Source: Lithodes maja (taxonomy: Eukaryota; Arthropoda; Malacostraca; Decapoda; Lithodidae). From it: a stretch of DNA of 64,000 nt. This document shows, one piece after another, positions 11,242 to 21,735 of the stretch. Position 1 is the first letter of the stretch; each line of letters opens with the position of its first letter. The stretch is taken from positions 186,001-250,000 of the forward strand of contig JBAKBP010000195.1 in the NCBI GenBank assembly GCA_037953745.1. Direction: 5' to 3'. A program made the translations under genes and the position numbers. The notes under the pieces were generated by a model. That model searched no databases, was not told the origin of the DNA, and saw only the letters and a list, made by a program, of their open reading frames with translations.

Positions 11242-14200
11242 CTGAAAGGAACACACAACAGTACACTACATTAGGCATGAAAAGTATAAACAAAATGTAC
11301 TACAGTACTATGTATGTATGGAGTGCTGGAGGGATATTGGTAACCCTGGTCTCTGGGCCTTCTCTTGGGTGACCTAGATGTGTGTGAATATGTATTTTGT
11401 TGTTATGTGTTCATTGTTTTCTGTTGTGTTGTCCCTATTCGGGCTCTATTATGAGTCGGCATCCCCCAGAAGAGAAAAAAAAAAAAAAAAAAAAAAAAGG
11501 GAAAAGTGGGGAATGGGCCTGAGTAAATACAATATGCACATGCTGTACATACATCAAATGGTCCACTGCCTGATATGAGGTCAATTCTACCCCAAAGTAT
11601 CCTAATACAATCTCACCTAAGCTATTATTATCTAATTTAGCCTAACAAAAACATTCTAACTTATCCAAACCCAAGTCAAATAATGAATGTATTGAAATAC
11701 TTCCTTGAAAGAAGATATTAGCTTACTATGTAAATAACGTCACAAGCGAAATGGTTGTTGTTGTTGTTGCTGTTCCCAAGGCTGTCTGGCCGAGCAGCCC
11801 CAAGGTCCCGAACATGGTCAAGGCCATAACCGAGCGTCTCCACAATACCCTCCCTGCTTACCACTAATAAAGCCCAGGTGACCGAAGCCACTCCAAAGGC
11901 AGTGGGCTGAGGAGGGTGTGGAAATGCCCGGGAAACCAACGCCCCACCCAAGGCCCTGTGCCCCTCAGCAATGATGAAGGGAAAGTTGAGGGGCAATGGA
12001 AAAATGTGACACTTTGGCTCCCAATCTAGGTTGGTTGGCAGTAGGGAGGTCAATCCAAGGAAGAGATGCCATCACTTGAGATCTAGAAATTATATAAGTA
12101 AAAGGAACAGTCAGAGTAAGCTATGGGTATGGCAGAGATCGCTCATCTCTCACTCTGATAGACCAGCCCATCACCACATGACTAGAACCTAATCCTCTCA
12201 GCATCAGCTAGGAAAGGCTCTAGAAAGCCGCCTTTGGCGGGGGGATAGCTCCCCTATTTCAACTCCTTTCGGGGTTGGGCACCCTCCCAAGCGAAATGGT
12301 TATATACAACACATAAATGTATTGGAGTAAATTTTATTCTACAAGTAGAAAAATTAAGAGAGAGAGAAGAGTACCAGCACTGAGTCTCACCTGATAGAAT
12401 AACTTGTATATGGAGTGAGTGGGGAGAATCAAGTCCATTTCCATCAACATTCTCAGTAAATCCACTCCCTCCTCACTGCACTGCTTCCATCCCACCAGGC
12501 TGCATAATATAACCACATAGAGCCAGGGTTAGACAAGCAATTTTACAGCAGGAATTTTCAGCAAGTGTGGTACGGTACAGTAGTTTCAGAATACTGTACA
12601 AGTTTTATTATAATTCAGCAACTTAAAATAATAGAGTATACCTCTACACTAGTGTCCAATATAAATGGAAAAATCCCCAAATATTCTCCCTAACATATCT
12701 ATCTATCTATTGCCAGATGCCTAGATCCCTGAAGGGGTGACCACAAATGAATCACCCACAGGCACCTAAAACTTTGTTATCAGAAATTGTCTGAAAATGT
12801 TGCATGTGTGATACCAGCTTCAGAATATTGAAATCTGCCTATTACCAAATCCCCTTCATCATCTTATAACTTTCCTAGAGTCCCTCCCACCATGAATTAG
12901 AGCCACCACATCTTACCTGAATGCTCTGTCCCAAACTGGCATCCACTGGCTCTGGTGGTCTCTGTGTTTGTATCATCCTCAGAGACAACCTTCTTGTACA
13001 TTTAACTACATTTAACATGTAGTTTCTTTATTCATGCAGAGTTTAGTAAAATTTGCCAGAACGTCCCGGACTTCCCAAACTTGACTACTTCCTTTAACGT
13101 GACGATAGTGCGTTGTTATATGTGCGATTAGTTTGCTTGGGAAACAGATTAACTTGCTCATGTAGTAATGTACACCCTATGTGGTGGATTGTGTTCTTTT
13201 ATTTAATAATTTTCATTTTAGTAAGCGTTGTTTCCACATAGCGATTTTGATAATTTAATTTGACTTTATGTTGTTCTTGTCCCAGTTTTGTTTGGTTTGG
13301 TTTGCAGGTTTTGCATTTTAATTGTACTGCCAAGGCTCTCAGGCACCTACAAACACAATCAGTTCATTTAATTGCTACCTTATCACTACCAATAAACAGG
13401 ACTATTAACTACTTAAATTGTAGATGAATCCTATTATTATGTTTTTAACACCAACCAACTTCACAATTAAGCTCAATTAATGAAATCAACAAATACATGT
13501 GGCACTCCAAGGACTCGAATCTAGGATACTCACATCGAAATTCCGCGCACTATGCATTACACTATATATCCTTGTCTGCTCTTATAATATGACATTGTAA
13601 AACATCTATGTACTGGTGGTAGTGTGGACTGACCTTACCTGTAGCTGTACTTGTGGTAGTGTGGACTCTGCCAGAACCTATTTGAAGGTGTCTTGTAGCA
13701 GGTGGCACCGACCGGGGGTAAACAAGGCACCATATAGTGTTAGCAGCTCATACAGTGCTTGGTACCTGTACACACGCAATTCATCCATTAGATGTACACA
13801 GTAATAACAGTTATATTTTAATCTAGATACTAGACAATTATATTCCGCAAACAAAATAAATAGTCAAATGTTAATAGGCAAAGTTTTGAAACTATTTGAA
13901 CTTTAGAAATCCTCATTAACCCCTGTCGGCTAGATGGCATGATTTCAAACAAAGGCCTTATATTTGCATAGAGTGGCATCAGAAAGGGAGAGACTTATTC
14001 AACTGATTTAGTGAAGGTATGACCACAACCCAGGGAAGTTTTCCCTGACATTCTCTTGTGATTTTCACCCTCACTAGGTACCGGTATTTGATACCGTATT
14101 TCCTATGCTTTGATGATCATTTCAATCCTACACAAACACAAAACTATAAACAGTATTTAACTCATAGTCACAGGAAGATGAAGAAAGATAGAGATAAGTT

Positions 14201-16136
14201 TTTCATGTTCATAAGCTGTTTAGGTTTGACTGTATTTAGGGCTACGCCTGTTTCGATTTTCCGATCTAATATATCGCTGATATTTACATTTTTCCGATCC
14301 CATCCGATTTCTGATGTTGAGCATCCGATCCAGCAATTGGATATACCAAAATAAGAGGATAAAAATGCTACACGGTTACATAAAGGCTACTAATGCACTC
14401 ATATTAGTTTGTGTGGTTCATAAGCCTGTGCATAATGACATTATTTCTTGTATTCCCAACTTATATTTAAGGGCACAGGCTGTAGTGCAGTTGGTATTAT
14501 TATCAAGCAACAGAGAAAAAAGAAAAGAAAACAGGTAGAACAACCAGAAATCTAAAGTGAAGATATTAAAACAATGTCTGACAATATATCATGGACACTG
14601 GATTCCCACACCCAACCACCTGGAAGACACAAACAAAACTACCAAATATAATATAAAACTTGCAAAATAAACAAACCAAAACTGGGACGACACAAGATAA
14701 ACGCATAGGAACTAATAAAAATAACAAATTAACCCGTACCAAGGCATAGAATGTAGCTTAGATCCTTCAGAGCATAACAGGGCAGCCAGGGGGTTCAGGC
14801 CAACCTCTATCCTACGTCTCTTTATGGTGTTCTGACTCCAGCTTATCTGTGTACCGCCTACTTGGGTCAGATCCAGCACTCCATAGTCATCACTGTCTTG
14901 GTAAATCTGTAAAATAATGTACAGTATAAGGCAATCTGTGCAAGAAGGGACAGACAAATCTTACTGTAAATGTATGAATGTACGTATGTATGTATTTACT
15001 CAGGACCATTCCCCACTTTTCCTTTTTCTTTTTTTTCTTCCTGTGGGTGGCCGACTCAAGACAGAGCCCGAATAGGGACAACACAACAGAAAACAATGAA
15101 CATACAAAAACAAAATACAAATTCATACACAGGAGAAGACCCAGAGACCAAGGTCACCAAGGTCCCTCCAGCACTTCTCTGGCCCCCGACCACCCGGAGA
15201 GGTTCCGGTCTCAGCAGGCAACGCAGCGAAGCCGAAACCACAAGCCCGCCCACCACACTTCCAGGCGCACCCTTCATATATACCGGCTCCCCGGGCCAGG
15301 CGCCTGATGGACTATTATCTAGCCCAACTTGCGCCCAACCCCCTCTCCCAAATGACCACGTGTTCACTCATCTATTTACAAGCATTCTCCATTTATTCTT
15401 GTTTATTACCACTTCCCTTGCCTGATCTATAGTCATTCCTCTATCATCCAAAGCTTGTCTTACACAGTCTCTCTATCTCAAGGAGTCTTCCTGCCCCCTC
15501 TATCTCCCCTTGTATCTGACTCGCACATTTTCTTTGTAAGCCTTTCATCTTCCATTCGTTCAAAATGACCATACCACCTCAGCACCCTTCTGTCCACTCT
15601 GGCCGACAAATGTTCCTGCTGCCCCACTCTCCTACGTATCTCTTCATTCCTCAATCTGTCTCTACGAGTAACTCCACACATACGGTATTCCTCAAGCAGC
15701 TTATCTCCATCACATCCAGCTTTCTTCTCTCCTTTGCCTTCAGAGCCCATGTCTCAGCCCCATACATTACTGTACAAATTACTGTAAATAAAATATAATA
15801 TTCTTCAGATATAGTAAGATTATGATTAAAAGGGTTTATGTTATGACAGATCCTTGCCACGAGTGACACCAAAAGGTAGAGTATTACCATAGTATGAAAA
15901 ATAATAATGCAAAAATATAAATTAAAATTATTGAATTAACTAAAGGACCTTATGACATAGCCTGGCTAAGAGTGAGACCAGGATGGCTGGTATGGAGTAG
16001 TTGTTGGATCCGTCTAGCCTGGTGCGGGATGCTAGCTGTTGAAGGTAGTCTGTCAACAGCTGGTACAGGTGACGGAGCAAACGACACCACCGTACACTGT
16101 CCTCCACCATACCACTCTCTTCACATATCTCACCAT
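11161..16136 (-). CDS. ATM: ATM-like serine/threonine kinase, partial (six N-terminal-region exons)
   Basis: ATM is the nuclear PI3K-related kinase that signals DNA double-strand breaks. Six candidate minus-strand exons read: 15949-16136, 14740-14906, 13639-13765, 12917-12961, 12391-12499, 11161-11241. Joined, they read in the same order as the human ATM region around residues 300-530, as I recall it: RWCRLLRHLYQLLTDYL, then a KRRRIEVGL basic stretch, SMPWYQALYELLTLYG, QWMPVWDRAFSL, LLRMLMEMDLI and a helical segment ending LPLPKYFK. This is the HEAT-repeat region. The kinase domain is not in the window; start and end lie outside it or are hidden by repeats. Phases match at most junctions; the 13639/12917 junction is uncertain. 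The third exon has an in-frame TAG. Identification is by pattern only. Confidence 0.65.
11320..11525 (+). mobile_element. LINE family D 3' UTR fragment
   Basis: 5'-truncated copy of the 3' end of the LINE at 14985-15790: the gtgtgtgaat..gtattttgtt and ttgttttctgttgtgttgtc segments, a 24-A run and a gtggggaatggg..ctgagtaaatac end. Other copies are at 45137, 47715 and 58920. Confidence 0.7.
11757..12287 (-). mobile_element. SINE-A copy 2, full length with 14-bp TSD
   Basis: 531 bp, flanked by caagcgaaatggtt at 11743-11756 and 12288-12301. Same structure as copy 1: a (GTT)n/(AAC)n tail on the left and a tttcggggttgggcacc 5' end on the right. It lies in the ATM-like gene between exons e and f. 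Confidence 0.85.
12391..12499 (-). CDS. ATM: ATM-like exon e
   Basis: Acceptor ttatgcag and donor CAG|gtgaga. Encodes LVGWKQCSEEG, then LLRMLMEMDLILPTHSIYKL, ending FYQ in phase 0. Confidence 0.6.
12694..12770 (-). mobile_element. Old RTE-like LINE 3' tip
   Basis: (ATCT)n followed by a diverged copy of the last 60 bp of the RTE-like LINE, keeping the cctgaaggggtgaccac hairpin-like word. Confidence 0.65.
12917..12961 (-). CDS. ATM: ATM-like exon d (short, acceptor uncertain)
   Basis: A clear donor, CAG|gtaaga. The frame reads HQSQWMPVWDRAFS and continues as LVGWKQC in the next exon. Upstream in-frame TGA codons force the acceptor to be after about 12970. Two possible AG acceptors give different phases, and the one giving phase 0 would leave only about 35 coding bases. 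Confidence 0.5.
13060..13330 (+). repeat. Dispersed repeat E, copy 1
   Basis: A repeat of about 260 bp with cacatagcgattttgat and acaccctatgtggtggattg. Other copies are at 44800-45062 (+), 36605-37035 (-) and 49960-50095 (-), with short tails at 14633 and 35167. No ORF; family unknown. Confidence 0.65.
13440..13565 (-). mobile_element. tRNA-derived SINE-H, copy 2
   Basis: The minus strand gives gtgtaatgcatagtgcgcgg followed by an aGATTCGAGTCC B-box. It resembles the copies at 10966, 36360 and 46088. Confidence 0.6.
13639..13765 (-). pseudogene. ATM: ATM-like exon c with in-frame TAG
   Basis: Acceptor gtgtacag and strong donor CAG|gtaagg. The frame set by the upstream exon reads YQALYELLTLYGALFTPG, then HLLQDTFK, a TAG (plus-strand 13678-13680), then VLAESTLPQVQLQ. 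Both sides of the stop look coding and align to ATM in one frame. Either the exon is mutated, or the base is a sequencing error, or an alternative donor upstream of the TAG is used. Confidence 0.55.
13800..14632. other. ATM-like intron, no recognized feature
   Basis: AT-rich intron sequence. A ttttccgatc-like word repeats around 14255-14325, possibly a decayed transposon. No coding frame stands out. Confidence 0.4.
14740..14906 (-). CDS. ATM: ATM-like exon b
   Basis: Acceptor ttttacag and donor CCTTG|gtacgg. Ends after two bases of a Trp codon, which the next exon completes to give SMPWYQAL. Contains the basic KRRRIEVGL stretch that anchors the ATM alignment. Confidence 0.65.
14985..15790 (-). 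mobile_element. LINE family D, C-terminal coding end and 3' UTR
   Basis: The coding part (about 15367-15790) reads MYGAETWALKAKERRKLDVM, TRRDRLRNEEIRRRVG and RRVLRWYGHFERMEDERLTK with one frame change near 15680. It is related to but distinct from the RTE-like family. The 3' UTR (14985-15366) ends in an A-rich run and a gtggggaatgg..ctgagtaaatac terminus. Lies in the intron between ATM-like exons a and b. Confidence 0.65.
15949..16136 (-). CDS. ATM: ATM-like exon a
   Basis: Acceptor ttttgtag at 16137 and donor AAG|gtcctt at 15948. Encodes about 62 residues ending LVSLLARLCHK. It starts with two bases of a split codon and ends in phase 0, matching the phase-0 start of the next exon (IYQDSDDYG). 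Confidence 0.65.
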
Positions 16137-16197
16137 CTACAAAATACAATAAGAGAAAAAAATAAAACAAAAATAATCTGTGCAGTAGGTACATTAA

Positions 16198-16607
16198 CCC
16201 TTGTCTAGCGGGCCCTCTGTGGCCGTTTTGGGCCTTTTCAGGCCATTCTGACTGCTATATCAACCATCAGTATGAAAGGAACTGTATTGCGCCGAAAACT
16301 AGGTGGAAATCGCTACACAATGACGCAACATACAACTACGTAGCACTCGTGGAGCACTGACAGTGTTACCTCGAAGATGGAAGTTTAGCTGATTTTGCTA
16401 CATTGCTCACTTTTAGCGAACTATTGGTTACACTGTCATCCTCCCGCGCGGTGGGGGAACTGGAGTTAGTGTGGGCCGGGAGGCCACAGATGTCGGACGT
16501 ATGGATCATTATTATCCCACCCATTTTCACTCGATTTCCACCCTTTTTTCACCCGTTTTTTGCCAGTTTTTTCAACTCGACTTATGTGGTGTGCCGCTTT
16601 TTAAGGG
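16198..16607. mobile_element. piggyBac-like MITE (group P2), 410 bp
   Basis: TTAA at 16194-16197 and 16608-16611. The ends, CCCTTgtctAGCGGG on the left and the inverse of CCCTTAAAAAGCGGC on the right, form short imperfect inverted repeats. It sits 58 bp upstream of an ATM-like exon acceptor. A relative with the same agcggg and cgacttatgt words is at 52663-53142. Confidence 0.75.
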
Positions 16608-16689
16608 TTAAAAATGCAAGAGAAATAGTTCCATTCATTTCAACACAAATTTTATTCATAGGCCTATAACAGTGATTGAACTATACATT

Positions 16690-16985
16690 CAATAATGATA
16701 GTATCAACTCAGCCAGACCACCACACAGATCACTACTTGCCACACTCGACATTAGTAAAGCCTTCGATGCCATCCCCCGTCACAACCTAACAAACAAAAT
16801 ATACAACATAAATGTGCACAATACAAAAAGGTGGCTGGCAACTACCTAGCAGGCAGATGTGCATGCGTATCATTTGCCAGTCAATCATCTAGCATCAGAA
16901 ACTTCACAAACGGAGTTCCGCAAGGATCCGTCCTGTCGCCCGCACTCTTCAATTTGTACATGCATTATATACCTACACCCCACGC
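16690..16985 (+). mobile_element. LINE family A, reverse transcriptase fragment
   Basis: Reads INSARPPHRSLLATLDISKA, FDAIPRHNLTNKIYN and GVPQGSVLSPALFNLYMHY with frameshifts. Truncated at both ends and abutting a piggyBac-like element. Confidence 0.7.
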
Positions 16986-17405
16986 ACCCGGGTGTCTTTT
17001 TAACAGACAGTAAGCTTGAAAGCCTATTCAGATTGGTCTGAACGCCGTGCGTCCGACGTATGTAAACAAAGCCGTTCATTGCGTCACCGCATCTCCTAAA
17101 ACAAGGAGATGTCGGACAATGTTGTTGTTGTATATGACGAAATTAGTGTCTGAAAAGCTCCGATATTGTCAACATCACGGCAAAATTTGCTCCACGGAAA
17201 TCGTCATCACAACTGAACCAGTTGACTTAGAGAGCTCTACTCAACGCCAGTCTACAGATTGGAAACCGCACTATGTTTAGGGATGTGTGGTAAATTTCTA
17301 GCAGTTAAAATAACAAAGATACGGTAGCCTAGGCCTAGACGTTTTTCGGCCAGATCGCTCGGATACGACCTCCATCCTTTGGTAAGGCAGCCCGGGTAGG
17401 AAGGG
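16986..17405 (+). mobile_element. piggyBac-like MITE (group P3), left end unclear
   Basis: Shares cagttgacttagagagctct and acgtttttcggcc words with the element at 51268-51747. The right end gggTTAA is at 17406-17409. The left end is merged with the LINE-A fragment. Confidence 0.55.
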
Positions 17406-17466
17406 TTAATACCACAAATTTTCCGAGTGTTTTTTATAAAATAAATTGTTCATTTGCATCAATATA

Positions 17467-18419
17467 CAGTCAGGCCTGCCAATACGCGAATCACCTTATA
17501 CGCGAGGGGGGGGGGGTCGAATCATACCCAAAATTTTGAAAACGCGAAGTGAACCGGGTGGATGGGACTCGTCAGCCTTGGTTGGCAACCTGTCTAGGGG
17601 AGTAAACCTGATACAAATCCGTACTGCTTACCTAAGGGTAAGGCAGGTTAGTGGATGGATTAGCCGAACACCACTGTAGAAAAATAGTGCTAACAAGATA
17701 CACAGAGGGCCTCTGAGTCGGACGGATCCTAAATTGAGTGGTCAATCCTGTAAGTCCTTCACTAAACTGGCTCGGGTTGTCCCTCTCACAGGGAATAGGT
17801 CCGCTTGGGGGCATTCTGTGTATGGCCACCCTCGTAAGGGGAGTAAGGCGTCCGGCAATAGATAGATAGATAGATAGAACTTCTAAAATGCGTTTCCGGA
17901 GCCGATATAGGGGCAATTCCGGGGAGTCCGCCTAGTACGCTAGCCCGCCCCGCCATTCCGCGCATGGAGCTGCCTGTAGGTAAACTGAGCCAAATCTTGG
18001 CTGCGGTTGACCTACTCAAGGAAAGCTTTCGGTCAATGGAAGAGTGCCCTGTGAGAAAACAAGAAGTCCTCAACAGAGTGATTGGTGACAGGGACAGTTC
18101 TTCGGACGATGATGGTGCCGGGGACGGGGCCAGGGCACTTTAGCTGAACTCGGAGCCCCCACCATTCATATCTAGCCTTCATACTGTTAATTTTAAGGTG
18201 AGTTTATTATTATTGTTATATTTTCTTATGATTTGGATCTTTATGTATACATAAATGTACCTTTTGTGGCAATTAACGGTGTTCAATAGGCCTAATTTAG
18301 GCCGTGCCGCCCCTATTAATTTATTCCCATTTAAAGCTATATTTCCAATAGGCGAATATCAATTCCGCGAGGGCGCGTGTTGCCCATATACAGTACTCGC
18401 GTATTGGCAGGCCTGACTG
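17467..18419 (+). mobile_element. Tigger/pogo-like element with transposase C-terminal remnant
   Basis: Both ends are CAGTCAGGCCTGCCAATACG in inverted orientation, with TA flanks at 17465-17466 and 18420-18421. The opposite arm of the inverted repeat (near 23070) has the empty site with a single TA. At about 17950-18142 a frame reads MELPVGKLSQILAAVDLLKE, SFRSMEECPVRKQEVLNRVI and an SSDDDGAGDG tail before TAG; this acidic end fits a Tigger transposase C-terminus. The DDE catalytic core is missing, so it is an internal-deletion derivative. A SINE-like piece is nested inside. Confidence 0.8.
17545..17877 (+). mobile_element. SINE-like element with RTE-type 3' end, nested in the Tigger-like element
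   Basis: It ends ggcgtccggcaatagatagatagatagata, with only atggccaccctcgtaagggg just upstream, close to the RTE-like LINE end (gtggccaccccttcggggat, ggcgtcaggca, ATAG tail). The 5' part has no coding frame; a gatacaaatcc word is weakly B-box-like. No clear target duplication found. Confidence 0.55.
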
Positions 18420-18869
18420 TATAGTGTTTGTAATTAATTAGAAATCTCGGGAAAACCTATTTTTCCCCATTAGGCCTATCGATCGATGTTGAGACACACC
18501 CCGTCCCCCAATAGTGATTTGAAGACATTAGCCTAACCTAACAACCTTACCTAACCTAACCTAGTATTGACTGCCTTTGGATACAAAAATACATTACCCT
18601 AACCAAACAACCAACCTAACCTATTATTATAGATTTATAAGTATTTATTTTATTATAAGTATTTATAGATGATTTATGTTGTATGTCGGCAGTGGTACAC
18701 CCGGTAACTACATCCTTCCCCAACCTAGTTACGAAAAAGACATTTCAGTACCATACTTTTTTATTAGGTTTTGCCGAGGGTTAAAACAAATTTTCTTATG
18801 ATCTTTTGAGCATATAGATTCAATATTTATCTTCAATTATATCAACAAAATTTGTGGTATTAAAATAAC

Positions 18870-21735
18870 ATTGAACCCAAATCTCCCACTCCCAGACCCG
18901 ACTCCCAAGAATGCATTTCCAGCCTCCAGCCTCCAGAGTCCAGGACTCCAGAGTCCAGGTTACACTTTACACTTTGTTGTATTCCGTCCGTTAGTGACAC
19001 AGTTCAGCTGGGGCTCCACTGCGACCAGGCAGCTCCCTTTCTTCCACTCTCCATTCCAGAAGTCGGTTGGAGTTGGTGCTGGGGTATCCTGGTGTTGGTG
19101 GCCGGTCCGGTATTTTGGCCAGCCACATGTCCAAGTGTTTCTTGAAGGTGTCTGGAGACACCCCGGTCATGTTCCTGAGAGGGGCTGGTATACAGTTGAA
19201 CAGTCTGGTTCCATTGTATGCAAAGCTGTGATGGATCAGGGATTTGATTTTTTGTGTTGATCCCGGCATAGTCCTCACATAGTCCTTTGGTGTTGAGTCT
19301 CTTGGATGTTTGGATTTGGTACCTTTTTTTCCAAAATCTTCCAGACGTAGATGATGATGTATCTCTCCCTACGTCTTTGAAGTGAGTAACAGCTGCAGCT
19401 CCTTGAGTCTCTCCCAGTAGCTAAAAGTGTTGAAACCCATGGATTTTACTGGTGAATGTCCTCTGGGTGGCTTCAATTTCTGTTATTTCTCCTACTTTTT
19501 GGGGAGACCAGAGCTGAGAGCAGTACTCCAGTCGTGGTAGGACCAGTGACTTCCACAGTGTTAACATACACCTCTCATTTCTTGTGTGGAAGGTTCTCAG
19601 GATCCAGCCTGCTATTTGTTTTGCTGTTGTTGTGGCTTTGGTAATATGCTGGGAAACAGTGGCGTCACTGCTCCTATTTACTCCCAAGTCCTTCACTGTG
19701 TCCTTGGCGGTAATTTCTTGCTGTCCACTTTTGTAGTTGGTGTCGTTTTGTAGTGCTCTCTTGTTCCCGTACCTTAGAAGCTCGAACTTGTCTCCGTTTA
19801 GGGCCATGTTGTTTTCTTCTGCCCACTTCAGGATTTTGTCCAAGTCTTGTTTTTTTTTTTTTTTTTTTTTTCTATGTGATTGAGGGAGGCAAAAGGCATA
19901 ACTGCCTATAGCGAGTGCCTCCCCCATAGTTGAAAGAGTGACAGGGCCAAAATCAAGGGACGTTCGAGCCAAAATGCCTGGACACACGGAGTTTGAAGCA
20001 ATTTAAGTCATAGGAAGAGGGAAAGACTGATTCTGGGAGAGAGTTCCAGAGCTCAGCTGTTGAGTAGAAGAAAGTTTGAGAGTAACGTTTCACTCTTGGG
20101 TTGGAGAGTTGCACAGAGTAGGGGTGGGATTGAGTTGCAAGACGGGTACCACGTGCCCTACGTAAAGGAGGTGGTATGCACTGGGATAGCTCTGAGGAAC
20201 ACTGATTATTATAGTAGCGATAGAATAGCGAGAGAGATGCAACATTGCGGCGGAGAGAGAGAGATTGCAGAGAGTTGGTGAGTGGACGGGAGTTAATGAT
20301 ACGAAAGCCCTTCCTTTCAACTTTGTCTAGGAGAGCGGTGTGAGAGGAACCTCCCCACACATGTGAACAATACTCAATACAAGGGCGCACTATGCCCCTG
20401 TACAGAGCAAAAAGCTGTGCAGGGGAAAAGAACCCCCTGAGGCGGTTGAGCACACCCAGCTTCTGGGAGGCTGCCTTAGCAAGACTGGTAATATGGTCCT
20501 TCCAAATGAGAGCAGAAGAAAAAGAGACACCAAGAATATTGAGAGAAGATGAAGGGTTGATTTTTGTATTGTTGAAGAATAAGGGATAGTCCGCTGGGAG
20601 ATCCTGACGGGTAGATAGATGGAGAAATTGGGTTTTGGAAGCATTAAAGTTAACAAGGTTTTCTCTGCCCCAATTGGAAATTGTATTTAGATCAGAATTT
20701 AAGAGTTCTATGGCTTCATTACGTTTGTTGTTGAGAGATTGCTGGCTGGGGCGTTCTGAAAAACTAATGGAGTAGTGTAAGGTTGAGTCGTCTGCGTATG
20801 AATGGATGGGAATTAAGGTACAGTTAAGGAGATCATTTATAAAAATTAGAAAGAGAATAGGAGATAGGACAGAGCCCTGAGGAACACCGGAGTTTATAGG
20901 GTGAGGAAGTGAACAATGGCCGTCCACAACCGCGGCTATGGAACGGCCGGAAAGGAAATTAGAGACAAAGGCACAGATGGAGGGATAGAAACCGAAGGAG
21001 GGTAGTTTAGAAATTAAAGATTTATGCCAGACTCTATCGAAGGCTTTCGATATGTCTAGTGCAATAGAAAAAGTCTCACCGAAGTCCCGAAAGGAGGATG
21101 ACCAAGAGTTAGTAAGATATGAAAGAAGATCACCAGTAGAGCGACCCTTAAGGAAGCCATACTGGCGATCTGAGAGCAGATTATGAGAAGAGAAATGCTT
21201 AAGAAATTTGGAAGCAAGAATAGTTTCAAAAACTTTAGAAAGACAAGAGATAAGAGCAATTGGACGATAGTTGGAGGGTTGAGAGCGGTCACCCTTCTTT
21301 GGGACAGGTTGAATGTGAGCAAACTTCCAGCATGAAGGGAAGACGTTAGAGGATAGACAGAGACGAAAGAGTTTGCCTAGGCAGGGAGTCAGCACGGAAG
21401 CACAGTTTTTGAGAACAACAGGAGGAACACCGTCCGGACCGTACGCCTTATTAGTGTTAAGCCCAGAGAGGGTTGAACTGTGCATCATGTTGTGAGGTGA
21501 TTTTCTTTATGAGTCTGGTGTCGTCTGCAAACGATGAGGCTGTTGAGTGTTCCAGGTCCCTGTCGATGTCTCCTATCATGATGAGGAATAGGAGAGGTCC
21601 CAGTACTGATCCTTGTGGTACTCCGCTGATGACCCCACCTGCTTCTGATAGGCTTCCTTGAACCGTGACTCTTTGTTTTCTGTTGGTGATGAAACTGTGG
21701 AGCCATCTTCCAAGGTATCCCCCTATTCCCAGGTG
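18870..21735 (-). mobile_element. LINE family K, split by LINE-J
   Basis: The minus-strand reverse transcriptase starts near 21735 with RKQRVTVQGSLSEAGGVISG, VPQGSVLGPLLFLIMIGDID and SSFADDTRLIKKITS. After the insertion it resumes at about 19849 with LDKILKWAEENNMALNGDKF, DTVKDLGVN and LWKSLVLPRLEYCSQLW, then a C-terminal YNGTRLFNCIPAPLRNMTG near 19200. A frame change lies between 19280 and 19420. 5'-truncated; the FADD catalytic box is intact. Type similar to CR1/Jockey-group elements. Confidence 0.75.
19850..21477 (-). mobile_element. Jockey-like LINE family J, copy 2, nested in LINE-K
   Basis: A continuous minus-strand frame from 21477 to the stop at 19953 covers fingers (AYGPDGVPPVVLKN), palm (LDISKAFDRVWHKSL, SGVPQGSVLSPILFL, HSYADDSTLHYS) and thumb to the C-terminal LRVSRHFGSNVP. 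The poly(A) shows as poly(T) at 19850-19871. Endonuclease and ORF1 are lost by 5' truncation. No stop or frameshift in the retained part, unlike copy 1. Insertion is between the FADD box and the thumb of LINE-K; no convincing target duplication. Confidence 0.85.

Larger units (their letters stand above)
17406..18870. repeat. Left arm of large inverted repeat (interrupted)
   Basis: Segments 17406-17466, 18420-18560 and 18700-18870 are inverted copies of 22437-23130. Matching landmarks are the cctatcgatcgatgttgaga word, the accacaaatttt ends and the ctttttattaggttttgccg word. A Tigger-like element splits this arm at 17467-18419. Confidence 0.75.

Noticed and set aside
14970..15425. 151-codon plus-strand ORF with a serine/proline-rich sequence
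   Set aside because: Antisense of the LINE-D 3' UTR and coding end.
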